A DNA stretch of 17,788 bases, from the NCBI GenBank assembly GCA_964482585.1, contig CAYZYO010000043.1:1-17788 (forward strand). Direction: 5' to 3'. Source of the DNA: CAYZYO01 sp964482585 (GTDB lineage: Bacteria; Bacillota; Syntrophomonadia; Syntrophomonadales; Syntrophomonadaceae). This document shows positions 1 to 5,746 of the stretch, one piece after another. The position numbers were made by a program, and so were the translations under genes. How positions within the stretch are numbered: the stretch's first letter is position 1; each line of letters begins with the position of its first letter. A model generated the notes under the pieces. It ran no database searches. It had not been told where the DNA came from and was given only the letters and a program-made list of their open reading frames with translations.

Positions 1-49
1 CTCCCTCACCTGGAGGAGTAGTTACAGCAGCTATATCATCGTTAAACAT
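1..49 (-). CDS. mnmE: tRNA modification GTPase MnmE, N-terminal fragment (truncated by window edge)
   Basis: Only the first 16 codons are in the window. They read MFNDDIAAVTTPPGEG, which matches the start of MnmE (TrmE), where an Asp-Thr-Ile-Ala-Ala...Thr-Pro-Pro-Gly-Glu-Gly motif opens the tetrahydrofolate-binding N-terminal domain. MnmE with MnmG installs the 5-carboxymethylaminomethyl/aminomethyl modification on wobble U34 of certain tRNAs. The ATG at 47-49 is preceded on the minus strand by GGAG (around 58-63) at normal spacing. Its position after jag fits the usual order rpmH-rnpA-yidD-yidC-jag-mnmE, but here a 341-nt gap with a terminator separates it from jag, so it probably has its own promoter. 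The GTPase domain lies outside the window. Confidence 0.85.
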   Translation of the reverse strand, partial: MFNDDIAAVTTPPGEG

Positions 50-190
50 TTTATCACTTCTCCAAAAATTAATTAGTCTATAATATCTTACCAAATCCTA
101 AAGATATATACACATACCTTGTATTTACCATGTACATAATCCTTAAATAATCAGGTTTATTTATTTACTTTATCCACTAGCAAATATAAC

Positions 191-226
191 AAAAAGACCA
201 TTCAAAAAATGATAATGGTCTTTTTT
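191..226 (-). terminator. Rho-independent-type terminator of the jag operon
   Basis: A 12-bp perfect stem pairs 191-202 with 214-225 (core AAGACCATT / AATGGTCTT) around an 11-nt loop. A-tracts on one side give U-runs in either reading direction. It sits downstream of jag and upstream of mnmE on the minus strand, so its likely job is to end the rpmH-jag transcript. The GC content of the stem is low, so efficiency is uncertain. Confidence 0.6.
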
Positions 227-229
227 ATG

Positions 230-366
230 TTTGAGCATTTTGCATAAATTAAAACTCACTATGTCATTTTGCCTGGGGATGACAGTTAACCTGGAGACTA
301 AAGTCTCCTCTAAGGGAGCAAGAGTTCTAATGATATAAAATGAATGGTTATTATGCAAAATCCTCA
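230..366. mobile_element. MITE-like element with terminal inverted repeats
   Basis: TGAGCATTTTGCATAA at 232-247 is matched, inverted, by TTATGCAAAATCCTCA at 351-366 (15 of 16 positions). The hexamer TTTATG occurs at 224-229 and again at 367-372, directly flanking a 137-bp unit, as a target-site duplication would. The interior contains smaller hairpins: GGAGACT/AGTCTCC at 293-308 and TGTCAT/ATGACA at 262-284. There is no coding capacity. An exact copy of the right-end 16-mer recurs at 2915-2930. Repeat structure is seen directly; mobility is inferred, and AT-rich flanks make the TTATG-type repeat weak evidence. Confidence 0.45.
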
Positions 367-390
367 TTTATGAACTTTATTATGATCTTT

Positions 391-1023
391 CTATTTTTTT
401 AATGAAATTACTACTTTCCTATTTGGTTCATCTCCCATTGAAAAAGTAGTAACTTGCGGATCCCCCTGAAGAATCGTATGTACTACTCTTCTTTCCTGTG
501 AACTCATTGGTCTCATAACTACATTTTTTTTGGTTCTTTTTACTTTATCCGATAATCTTAATGCTAACACTTCAAGAGATTTTTCTCTTTTTCTCCTATA
601 GTTTTCAACATCTAAAACTACTTGGATTCTATCTTCTCTATTTCTATTAATGACTAGTCCCAGAATAAATTGTAGAGAATTAAGTGTTTCTCCTTTTCTA
701 CCGATAAGCAGCCCCATATCTTCCCCTTCAATATTAATTCTTACTCTACCCGCATCCCATTCAACACTAGTTATTTTATAATTAATTTTCATTCTGTTGA
801 GAATCTCTTCTAATTTTTTACGCACTTCTTCTTCCGGTTTTTCTCTAAGTGAAACTTTAACTACTGCGGGTTTTTTTCCTATCCCTAATAATAATCCTTT
901 ACTAGGTTCTTCTATTATTTCAATAGCTACATCATCTATTTCACATCCTAGTTCATCTAAGGCAGCTTTTATCGCCTCATCAACGCTTTTTCCTCTTTTT
1001 TCGACTATTGTTTGGACTTCCAT
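391..1023 (-). CDS. jag: Jag / KhpB RNA-binding protein (Jag-N, KH, R3H)
   Basis: The 210-residue protein has the Jag-N domain at about 1-55, with the signature KGLLLGIGKKPA at 42-53. A KH domain follows with the GLLIGRKGETL loop at 104-114, and a C-terminal R3H domain carries R178-x3-H182. Jag/KhpB binds RNA and works with KhpA; in streptococci it affects cell elongation and division, and it is typically encoded beside yidC. Length is normal. The ATG at 1021-1023 has AGGAGG about 8-13 nt upstream, inside the yidC coding region. The gene overlaps the last 44 nt of yidC, which implies translational coupling between the two. A terminator follows at 191-226. Confidence 0.93.
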   Translation of the reverse strand: MEVQTIVEKRGKSVDEAIKAALDELGCEIDDVAIEIIEEPSKGLLLGIGKKPAVVKVSLREKPEEEVRKKLEEILNRMKINYKITSVEWDAGRVRINIEGEDMGLLIGRKGETLNSLQFILGLVINRNREDRIQVVLDVENYRRKREKSLEVLALRLSDKVKRTKKNVVMRPMSSQERRVVHTILQGDPQVTTFSMGDEPNRKVVISLKK

Positions 1024-1822
1024 TGCTTTTCTTTCCTCCTTTGTCCCTCCCTGCTACCTTTTTTTTATCTACAGATATATGCTTATCACTATCTGATTCT
1101 ACAATATCCCCTTCTATAATTGTCTCCACCTGCATTCCTGTTCCGGTATCAGCATTAACTTTCTTTCTACCAAAATTTACATACATCTGTTGTAAAATTC
1201 CCAAAATGTTAAACATAACCCAATATAAAGGTAATCCAGCAGGCATAGTTGCGGCTATCCAGGCCATAAAAAGCGGCATTACATAAAGCATCGTTTTTTG
1301 GGTTGGATCTTTAGTATCTACCATTGATATTTTCTGTTGTAAGAAAGTTGTAACTGCTGCTAAAATTGGTAGATAAACAGGTATAAAATTACCCTGACTA
1401 ACATAATAAGATACGGACTGCCCTATATTAGCAATTCCAAAAAAAGCTGCATGTTCCGCCACTTTAAAATCAAATCCAAATAGTGATTGATAGAAAGCAA
1501 TAAATATTGGCATCTGTATTAATAATGGTAAACATCCGCCAAAAGGATTTACACCATGTTTTTTATACATCTCCATAATTTTTGACTGCATGGTTTGCGG
1601 ATCATCTTTATATTTTTCTTGAATATATTTAAGCTTTGGTTGAATCTCTTGCATTCCTCGCATTGATTTCATCTGCTTTTGGGTAAGCGGAAACAATAAT
1701 ATTTTGATAACTATAGTTAATAAAATAATAGCAAGTCCATAATTAGGTAAACCAATGCTTACTGTAATGCCATACATAGTTTGAATTATTTCAGCAAACC
1801 ATTGTACAAAAGCATGCCACAA
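980..1822 (-). CDS. yidC: Membrane protein insertase YidC (SpoIIIJ/Oxa1 family)
   Basis: The 280-residue protein inserts and folds inner-membrane proteins, alone or with SecYEG. It shows the Oxa1/YidC core: a first core helix at about 24-46 (ending KILLFPLTQKQMKSM), a cytoplasmic helical hairpin at 50-90, the conserved NPFGGCLPLLIQMPIFIAFY segment at 92-111, and further helices at about 148-163 and 180-215. K40 occupies the place of the hydrophilic-groove arginine of B. subtilis SpoIIIJ. The tail is strongly basic (RKKRKKR), as in ribosome-binding YidC tails. The start is TTG (1820-1822), because an in-frame TAA lies two codons upstream. GGCAGG ends 8 nt before it but lies in a hairpin. The C-terminus overlaps jag. 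Confidence 0.93.
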   Translation of the reverse strand: MWHAFVQWFAEIIQTMYGITVSIGLPNYGLAIILLTIVIKILLFPLTQKQMKSMRGMQEIQPKLKYIQEKYKDDPQTMQSKIMEMYKKHGVNPFGGCLPLLIQMPIFIAFYQSLFGFDFKVAEHAAFFGIANIGQSVSYYVSQGNFIPVYLPILAAVTTFLQQKISMVDTKDPTQKTMLYVMPLFMAWIAATMPAGLPLYWVMFNILGILQQMYVNFGRKKVNADTGTGMQVETIIEGDIVESDSDKHISVDKKKVAGRDKGGKKSNGSPNNSRKKRKKR

Positions 1823-1830
1823 AATTTAAT

Positions 1831-1923
1831 CCTGCCTATCATCTCTGATAGCAGGTTTCACCTCCTTAGTGCTTAAGCAAACAAAACAATAATAACTTTT
1901 TTAAACAGGAATTTTTGTTTGCT
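1831..1923 (-). promoter_or_regulatory. Structured leader of yidC: two hairpins and two Shine-Dalgarno-like sites
   Basis: Read along the minus strand, a perfect 11-bp stem pairs 1913-1923 with 1876-1886 around a 26-nt loop. AAGGAGG follows at 1867-1861, then a second hairpin (1847-1855 with 1831-1840, one bulged base, 6-nt loop), and then the TTG start at 1822. The second hairpin contains the weaker ribosome site GGCAGG. If it folds, the strong AAGGAGG is brought to an effective distance of about 13 nt from the start codon. The pairings are seen; the regulatory role is inferred. Confidence 0.4.
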
Positions 1924-1996
1924 ATCTTGGGTGTATGTTTAAGTATGAGCTGGCGAACTTATATCGTTCTTATTAGATGTATCCTTACTTATTAAC

Positions 1997-2203
1997 TTAA
2001 GGTACCGGGTCATAACCACCTTCATTTAAAGGATGACATCGGGATATTCTTTTGACAGTAAACCATCCCCCTTTTATTACGCCGTATTTTTCAATCGCCT
2101 CAATTGAATACTTTGAACAGGAAGGGTAAAATCGACACGAAGGTTTTAAAAAAAAGGTTGCCTTTTGATATATTTTAATTAAATAAATTAAAAGTTTCTT
2201 CAA
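1997..2203 (-). CDS. yidD: Membrane protein insertion efficiency factor YidD
   Basis: The 68-residue protein matches YidD closely. It has an amphipathic N-terminal helix (1-20), then the cysteine-rich signature CRFYPSCSKYS (about 23-33), a GGW motif, RCHP (55-58), and the terminal GGYDPVP. YidD is a small membrane-associated protein that helps YidC-dependent insertion. It starts with TTG at 2201-2203, overlapping the TGA stop of rnpA (2200-2202) in a TTGA arrangement, so it is probably translated by coupling to rnpA. A 174-nt leader separates it from yidC. Length is typical of the family. Confidence 0.93.
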   Translation of the reverse strand: MKKLLIYLIKIYQKATFFLKPSCRFYPSCSKYSIEAIEKYGVIKGGWFTVKRISRCHPLNEGGYDPVP

Positions 2204-2535
2204 TACAACCCAGCCTTCCGTAATGCATTAATAAAATCCTTTTCAATTTCCTTAAATGAAACATTTTTAATATTATGTCTTGTTACTATTACAATATCAT
2301 AATTAAACTTGATTTTTTCCTTATTCTTTATTATTATGGCTCTTATTTGCCTTTTAACCCTATTTCTTATAACCGCCGTACCAATTTTTTTGCTGGTTAC
2401 TATGCCAAAGCGGTTATAAGATAAAATATTTTTCTTAGTAAAAACAATTATATACTTCCCGTGTTTTATTTTTCCATTTTTATATATATTATTATAATCT
2501 CTTTTTTTTCTTATTTTATTTTCTTTTTTAACCAT
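2200..2535 (-). CDS. rnpA: Ribonuclease P protein component
   Basis: The 111-residue basic protein is the protein subunit of RNase P, which removes 5' leaders from precursor tRNAs together with the RNA subunit (not in this window). The RNR signature is present as RNRVKR at 57-62 within AVIRNRVKRQIRAII. The N-terminal lysine-rich strand and FGIVTSKKIG (43-52) also fit. The ATG at 2533-2535 has GGGAAGG upstream with about 7-nt spacing. It lies 42 nt after rpmH, with a hairpin in between, and overlaps yidD. This rpmH-rnpA pairing is conserved at bacterial origins. Confidence 0.96.
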   Translation of the reverse strand: MVKKENKIRKKRDYNNIYKNGKIKHGKYIIVFTKKNILSYNRFGIVTSKKIGTAVIRNRVKRQIRAIIIKNKEKIKFNYDIVIVTRHNIKNVSFKEIEKDFINALRKAGLY

Positions 2536-2553
2536 TAATACCTTCCCGAATGA

Positions 2554-2579
2554 AAAATAAAAGGTCGCATAAACGACCT
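2554..2579 (-). terminator. Attenuator-like hairpin between rpmH and rnpA
   Basis: On the minus strand, AGGTCG (2579-2574) pairs with CGACCT (2567-2562) around a 6-nt loop. The following tract reads TTTATTTTT. The stem begins inside the rpmH stop codon (2578-2580). It would let many transcripts end after rpmH, which is needed in far greater amount than rnpA. With only 6 bp, partial read-through is expected. Confidence 0.5.
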
Positions 2580-2712
2580 ATGCAGATATATTCCTCCTGC
2601 CTTTTTTTCTTCTATTAGCCAAGATTTTCCTGCCGCCGGCGGTTTCCATTCTCTTTCTAAAACCATGAACCTTTTTCCTTTGTCTGTTCTTTGGTTGATA
2701 AGTCATCTTCAT
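2578..2712 (-). CDS. rpmH: 50S ribosomal protein L34
   Basis: The 44-residue protein starts MKMTYQPKNRQRKKVHGF, carries FRKRMETAGGRKIL, and ends in a run of arginine and lysine. This is bacterial L34 at its usual length. A longer in-frame reading is open upstream to 2781, but it would begin within the promoter, so ATG 2710-2712 is chosen. AAGGAGG lies upstream with a rather long 12-nt spacing. It is the first gene of the operon that runs leftward from the origin, and its promoter is at 2752-2781. Confidence 0.95.
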   Translation of the reverse strand: MKMTYQPKNRQRKKVHGFRKRMETAGGRKILANRRKKGRRNISA

Positions 2713-2751
2713 TTTAAAATAATGCCTCCTTGTTATTTCCGATACCTTATA

Positions 2752-2781
2752 ATTATATTTATTTAAACCTCGGTATGTCAA
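2752..2781 (-). promoter_or_regulatory. Sigma-A-type promoter of the rpmH-rnpA-yidD-yidC-jag operon
   Basis: The minus strand carries a perfect TTGACA (2781-2776) and a perfect TATAAT (2757-2752), separated by 18 nt. Transcription would start near 2745 and give a leader of about 30 nt with AAGGAGG before rpmH. Both hexamers match the vegetative consensus exactly, so high expression is expected. Confidence 0.85.
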
Positions 2782-3052
2782 GAATTTTAGGACTTTTATA
2801 TACTTCTTTTTTTTTTTTTAATCTGTTATGATTATACTATATTTTGCTTTGAGCTTTATTAATCACTTAATTTATTTAAAGTGTTTTTTTTTAATTAAAT
2901 TTAGATTCTTAAACTGAGGATTTTGCATAATTCAAAATTGCTAATATAGGTAGCTCAACTTATACAACATGTAGTGGGGAAAACGTGTTTTGACCACGAT
3001 ATACAGAAAGCATGCTGTAAAAAAGTAGTTAGCAAAACTCTCAAATTTAAAA

Positions 3053-3061
3053 TTATCCACA
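3053..3061 (+). promoter_or_regulatory. DnaA box (perfect TTATCCACA)
   Basis: Exact consensus nonamer, 36 nt upstream of the dnaA start. It is the first of two boxes in the same orientation, 14 bp apart start to start. Binding here would serve origin assembly and probably dnaA autoregulation. Confidence 0.85.
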
Positions 3062-3066
3062 TTCAT

Positions 3067-3075
3067 TTATCCACA
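3067..3075 (+). promoter_or_regulatory. DnaA box (perfect TTATCCACA)
   Basis: Exact consensus nonamer, 22 nt upstream of the dnaA start and just before its AGGAGG ribosome site (3083-3088). It is the second of the pair. Confidence 0.85.
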
Positions 3076-3096
3076 AATTAACAGGAGGACTCAGTA

Positions 3097-4407
3097 ATGT
3101 CAAATAGTTATGACTATTCTAATCTGTGGGATACTATTTTACAGTCCATTCGTGAAGAAATAGGCCCTACCAGCTTTGATATATGGTTTTCCATGGTAAA
3201 ACTTGATAGTGTTCGCAATAATAATTTTTATATAAAGGTTCCCAACTCTCTTACCAAGGATTGGATAGAATCTAGATATCTTGATATAATGCAAAAACAC
3301 TTAAGAAATTTAACTAATCAAAACGTATGTCTCTTATTAACTACCAATTCTGTTACTGAACAAGAAGAAAAAACCCTATACTTGAATTCAAAATATACTT
3401 TTGAATCTTTCGTTGTGGGCAATAGTAATCGTTTTGCTCATGCTGCATGTTATGCTGTTGCTGAATCACCTTCTAAAGCTTATAATCCTTTATTTATTTA
3501 TGGTGGTGTAGGTCTAGGCAAAACTCATCTTATGCATGCTATCGGCCATCATATTTTTGCCAAAAATGCTTCAGCTTTAGTTATGTATCTTTCATCCGAA
3601 AAATTTACCAATGAGTTAATAAGTTCTATAAAAGACGATAATATGGCTGGTTTTAGAAATAAATATAGAAGTATTGATGTTTTACTAATAGACGATATTC
3701 AATTTCTGGCAGGAAAAGAACGAACCCAGGAAGAATTCTTTCATACATTTAATACTCTTTATGAATCTAATAAACAATTAGTTATTTCAAGTGATCGTCC
3801 ACCTCGTAATATCCCTACTCTTGAAGATCGTCTTCGCTCAAGATTTGAATGGGGATTAATAACTGATATAGAACCACCCGATCTTGAAACTAGAATAGCT
3901 ATATTAAGAAAAAAATCTCAGGTAGAAAATTTTAATATACCTTATGACATACTTGATTATTTAGCTAATTGTATTGAATCTAATATCCGGGAACTTGAAG
4001 GAGCTCTCATTCGTTTTATTGCTTATTCTAAGTTAACCAATAAGCCTTTAGATATGAATACGGCCATTGAAGCATTAAAAGATATACTTCCACCTCCGAG
4101 ACCTAGGAAGATAACTATTGATATGGTTCAAAAATCGGTTGCCGATTTCTATGGCCTTAAAGTAAGTGATTTACTCTCTAAAAAAAGAAATAGACAATTT
4201 GCATTTCCAAGACAAATTGCTATGTATGTTTGTAGACGACTTACGGATGCGTCCTATCCTCAAATAGGTGCGAAATTTGGTAATAGAGATCATACAACGG
4301 TATTACATGCAAATACTAAAATAGAAAGAGAGATAGCAGAAAACAGCGAGTTAAACATAAAAATAGAAAATATATGCAGAAAAATTGATCCAACTTATCC
4401 ACGTTAA
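3097..4407 (+). CDS. dnaA: Chromosomal replication initiator protein DnaA
   Basis: The 436-residue protein binds DnaA boxes and melts the origin. Domain I spans about 1-80, with a short linker to about 100. The AAA+ domain has Walker A GGVGLGKTH at 136-144, Walker B LLIDDIQ at 196-202, and an arginine-rich RLRSRFEWG segment near 245-253. The C-terminal DNA-binding domain IV (about 335-436) carries the signature GNRDHTTVLHA at 395-405. The linker is short compared with E. coli, as is common in Clostridia. The ATG has AGGAGG at 3083-3088 with 8-nt spacing. Two DnaA boxes lie just upstream, and one overlaps the stop codon region, pointing to autoregulation. It is divergent from rpmH. Confidence 0.99.
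   Translation: MSNSYDYSNLWDTILQSIREEIGPTSFDIWFSMVKLDSVRNNNFYIKVPNSLTKDWIESRYLDIMQKHLRNLTNQNVCLLLTTNSVTEQEEKTLYLNSKYTFESFVVGNSNRFAHAACYAVAESPSKAYNPLFIYGGVGLGKTHLMHAIGHHIFAKNASALVMYLSSEKFTNELISSIKDDNMAGFRNKYRSIDVLLIDDIQFLAGKERTQEEFFHTFNTLYESNKQLVISSDRPPRNIPTLEDRLRSRFEWGLITDIEPPDLETRIAILRKKSQVENFNIPYDILDYLANCIESNIRELEGALIRFIAYSKLTNKPLDMNTAIEALKDILPPPRPRKITIDMVQKSVADFYGLKVSDLLSKKRNRQFAFPRQIAMYVCRRLTDASYPQIGAKFGNRDHTTVLHANTKIEREIAENSELNIKIENICRKIDPTYPR
4395..4403 (+). promoter_or_regulatory. DnaA box (TTATCCACG) at the 3' end of dnaA
   Basis: This nonamer matches the consensus at eight of nine positions and lies in the final codons of dnaA. It is about 90 nt from the trio array in the dnaA-dnaN gap and could help load DnaA there. 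Confidence 0.6.
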
Positions 4408-4456
4408 CTTGTTTTTCTATTAACATAGTTATTAAATCACTATAACATAAACTTTT

Positions 4457-4523
4457 CGGGGGTTATTTGCTTTTATTAACATATCAACAGCTACTACTAT
4501 TACTACTACTAGTTGTTAATAAA
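4457..4523 (+). promoter_or_regulatory. oriC: Probable DNA unwinding element with DnaA-trio array (basal origin element)
   Basis: A CGGGGG block (4457-4462) precedes ATATCAACA (4481-4489), which matches the DnaA box at seven of nine positions. One base later come seven consecutive triplets at 4491-4511. On the complementary strand, read 3' to 5', they are GAT, GAT, GAT, AAT, GAT, GAT, GAT. This is the DnaA-trio motif known from the B. subtilis origin, where a DnaA filament on this strand opens the duplex. A perfect 10-bp inverted repeat (TTTATTAACA 4472-4481; TGTTAATAAA 4514-4523) encloses box and trios. The rest of the gap to dnaN is AT-rich. Confidence 0.75.
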
Positions 4524-4587
4524 TAATAAGAAAACGGTTATAAATATTTTATAATTCTTATGATGATGATTTATGGAGGTTAACAAC

Positions 4588-5727
4588 ATGAAAATAATTA
4601 TTGATAAAAAAGAAATATCTACATTAACCAGTATTGTATATCGGGCAGCATCTAATAAAACCACTATTCCTATTCTTTCTGGTCTTTTTATCAATGCGAA
4701 TAATGATAGCGGCCTAACGTTAACTGCCACTGATATGGAAATTGGAATTAGAGTATCCACCTCAAATGTTCAAATACTAAACGAAGGAACTATTTTAGTA
4801 AATGCTCACTATTTTGCTGATTTTATAAAACTTTTACCTGATACAGATATTTCACTTGAATTGAACCAAGAAAAAACAAAGTTAAATATCAGTTATGGTC
4901 GTTCATCTGGTTTTATTAATACTTATAGTGAACAAGAATACCCCAATCTTCCAATTAACAAAATAAAACCAATATTAACATTACCCCAAAATATCCTAAA
5001 AAAGGCACTTAGAAAAACTCATTTTGCTGCCGCTGCTAACCACTTTCGTCAAGTTTTTACAGGGGTTTTGTTTGATATAGTGGATAATAAGACTGTTAAA
5101 ATAATAGCCTCTGATACTCATCGTTTGGCTTACTATGTTCATAATCTTACTGAAGGAAAATTAGAACCAATTAAATTCATAATTCCAAATAGAACAGTCA
5201 ATGAGCTCCTAAGACTATTAGAAGATAGTAAAGAAATAATTAATATAAGTCTTAGTGAAAACAATATAGTATTTCATAAAGATAATTTCTTAATGGTTTC
5301 TCGTTTAATAGAAGGACAATATCCAAACTATGATCAAGTAATACCTAGCACTTTTGGTATGGCAGTTAAAATAAATAGTCATACTCTTTTAAATACCCTG
5401 GAAAGAGCAAAAATTATGCCTAGTGACCAAAAACTAAAAATTCAGCATATTCAATTCTACTTTGATAATAGTGAAGCTGTTTTAAGTAGTTACTCAGAGC
5501 TTATGGGTGAAATTGAAGAGGTGATAGAGCAAATAGAAATAGAAGGAAAAGGTGATCTTAAAATATCTTTTAATACTAACTATCTATTAGAAGCAGTAAA
5601 AATTTTCGAATCAGAATGTGATCAAATTAATATAACATTATCTGATTCTTTAGGACCTGCAATGTTGAAAAATGATAAAGATGAAAATTATTTTTACATA
5701 ATTGTACCTTTACGTACAAATAACTAA
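4588..5727 (+). CDS. dnaN: DNA polymerase III subunit beta (sliding clamp)
   Basis: The 379-residue protein forms the ring-shaped dimer that tethers polymerase III and other partners to DNA. It begins MKIIIDKKEISTLTSIVYRAASNKTTIPILSG, a typical clamp N-terminus, contains ATDMEIGIRV (about 42-51) and SDTHRLAYY in the second domain, and ends YIIVPLRTNN, close to the common M/VPLR clamp terminus. An earlier in-frame ATG at 4573 overlaps GGAGG (4575-4579), which is the ribosome site for the ATG at 4588 (8-nt spacing). The later start is therefore chosen, and its length fits the family. It lies downstream of dnaA across the trio array. Confidence 0.97.
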   Translation: MKIIIDKKEISTLTSIVYRAASNKTTIPILSGLFINANNDSGLTLTATDMEIGIRVSTSNVQILNEGTILVNAHYFADFIKLLPDTDISLELNQEKTKLNISYGRSSGFINTYSEQEYPNLPINKIKPILTLPQNILKKALRKTHFAAAANHFRQVFTGVLFDIVDNKTVKIIASDTHRLAYYVHNLTEGKLEPIKFIIPNRTVNELLRLLEDSKEIINISLSENNIVFHKDNFLMVSRLIEGQYPNYDQVIPSTFGMAVKINSHTLLNTLERAKIMPSDQKLKIQHIQFYFDNSEAVLSSYSELMGEIEEVIEQIEIEGKGDLKISFNTNYLLEAVKIFESECDQINITLSDSLGPAMLKNDKDENYFYIIVPLRTNN

Positions 5728-5746
5728 TAGGATTAGGAAGTATAAC

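Larger units (their letters stand above)
50..390. other. jag-mnmE intergenic region, 341 nt
   Basis: No convincing gene is seen here. The stretch holds the leader of mnmE (about 50-190), a bidirectional terminator hairpin (191-226), and a MITE-like inverted-repeat unit (230-366). A near-consensus DnaA box, TTATCCACT, lies at 170-178 and matches eight of nine positions. No clear promoter for mnmE could be fixed by eye. Confidence 0.6.
2782..3096. other. oriC: oriC, dnaA-upstream part: rpmH-dnaA intergenic region
   Basis: This divergent, AT-rich intergenic region lies between the rpmH promoter and dnaA. It holds long T-tracts (near 2807-2819 and 2884-2892), a 16-bp repeat shared with the jag-mnmE gap (2915-2930), an imperfect 24-bp palindrome (2974-2997), and two perfect DnaA boxes close to dnaA. 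No consensus promoter for dnaA stood out. The best -35 candidate, TTGACC at 2990-2995, lacks a good -10 at proper spacing. The layout, with boxes both upstream and downstream of dnaA, resembles the bipartite origins known in Firmicutes. Confidence 0.75.

Noticed and set aside
170..367. 65-codon minus-strand open frame in the jag-mnmE gap
   Set aside because: It runs through the terminator hairpin and the inverted-repeat unit, has no ribosome site I could see, and resembles no family.
1788..1844. 18-codon ATG frame overlapping the yidC start on the minus strand (possible leader peptide)
   Set aside because: AAGGAGG is 18 nt from its ATG, too far, and the ATG lies in the hairpin. It is not supported without expression data.
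2713..2781. N-terminal extension of L34 (67-residue reading)
   Set aside because: It would begin inside the TTGACA/TATAAT promoter. The 44-residue form is the universal L34 length.
2990..3018. Possible dnaA promoter with TTGACC as -35
   Set aside because: No acceptable -10 lies at 16-19 nt; the nearest TGTAAA is 20 nt away.
4561..4570. TGATGATGAT near the dnaN start as a second trio array
   Set aside because: Read 3' to 5', neither strand gives repeated GAT in the required polarity, and no DnaA box is adjacent.
5702..5746. 15-residue upstream extension of RecF
   Set aside because: It lies within dnaN coding sequence and lacks the RecF-like start. The TTG at 5747 has a proper ribosome site.
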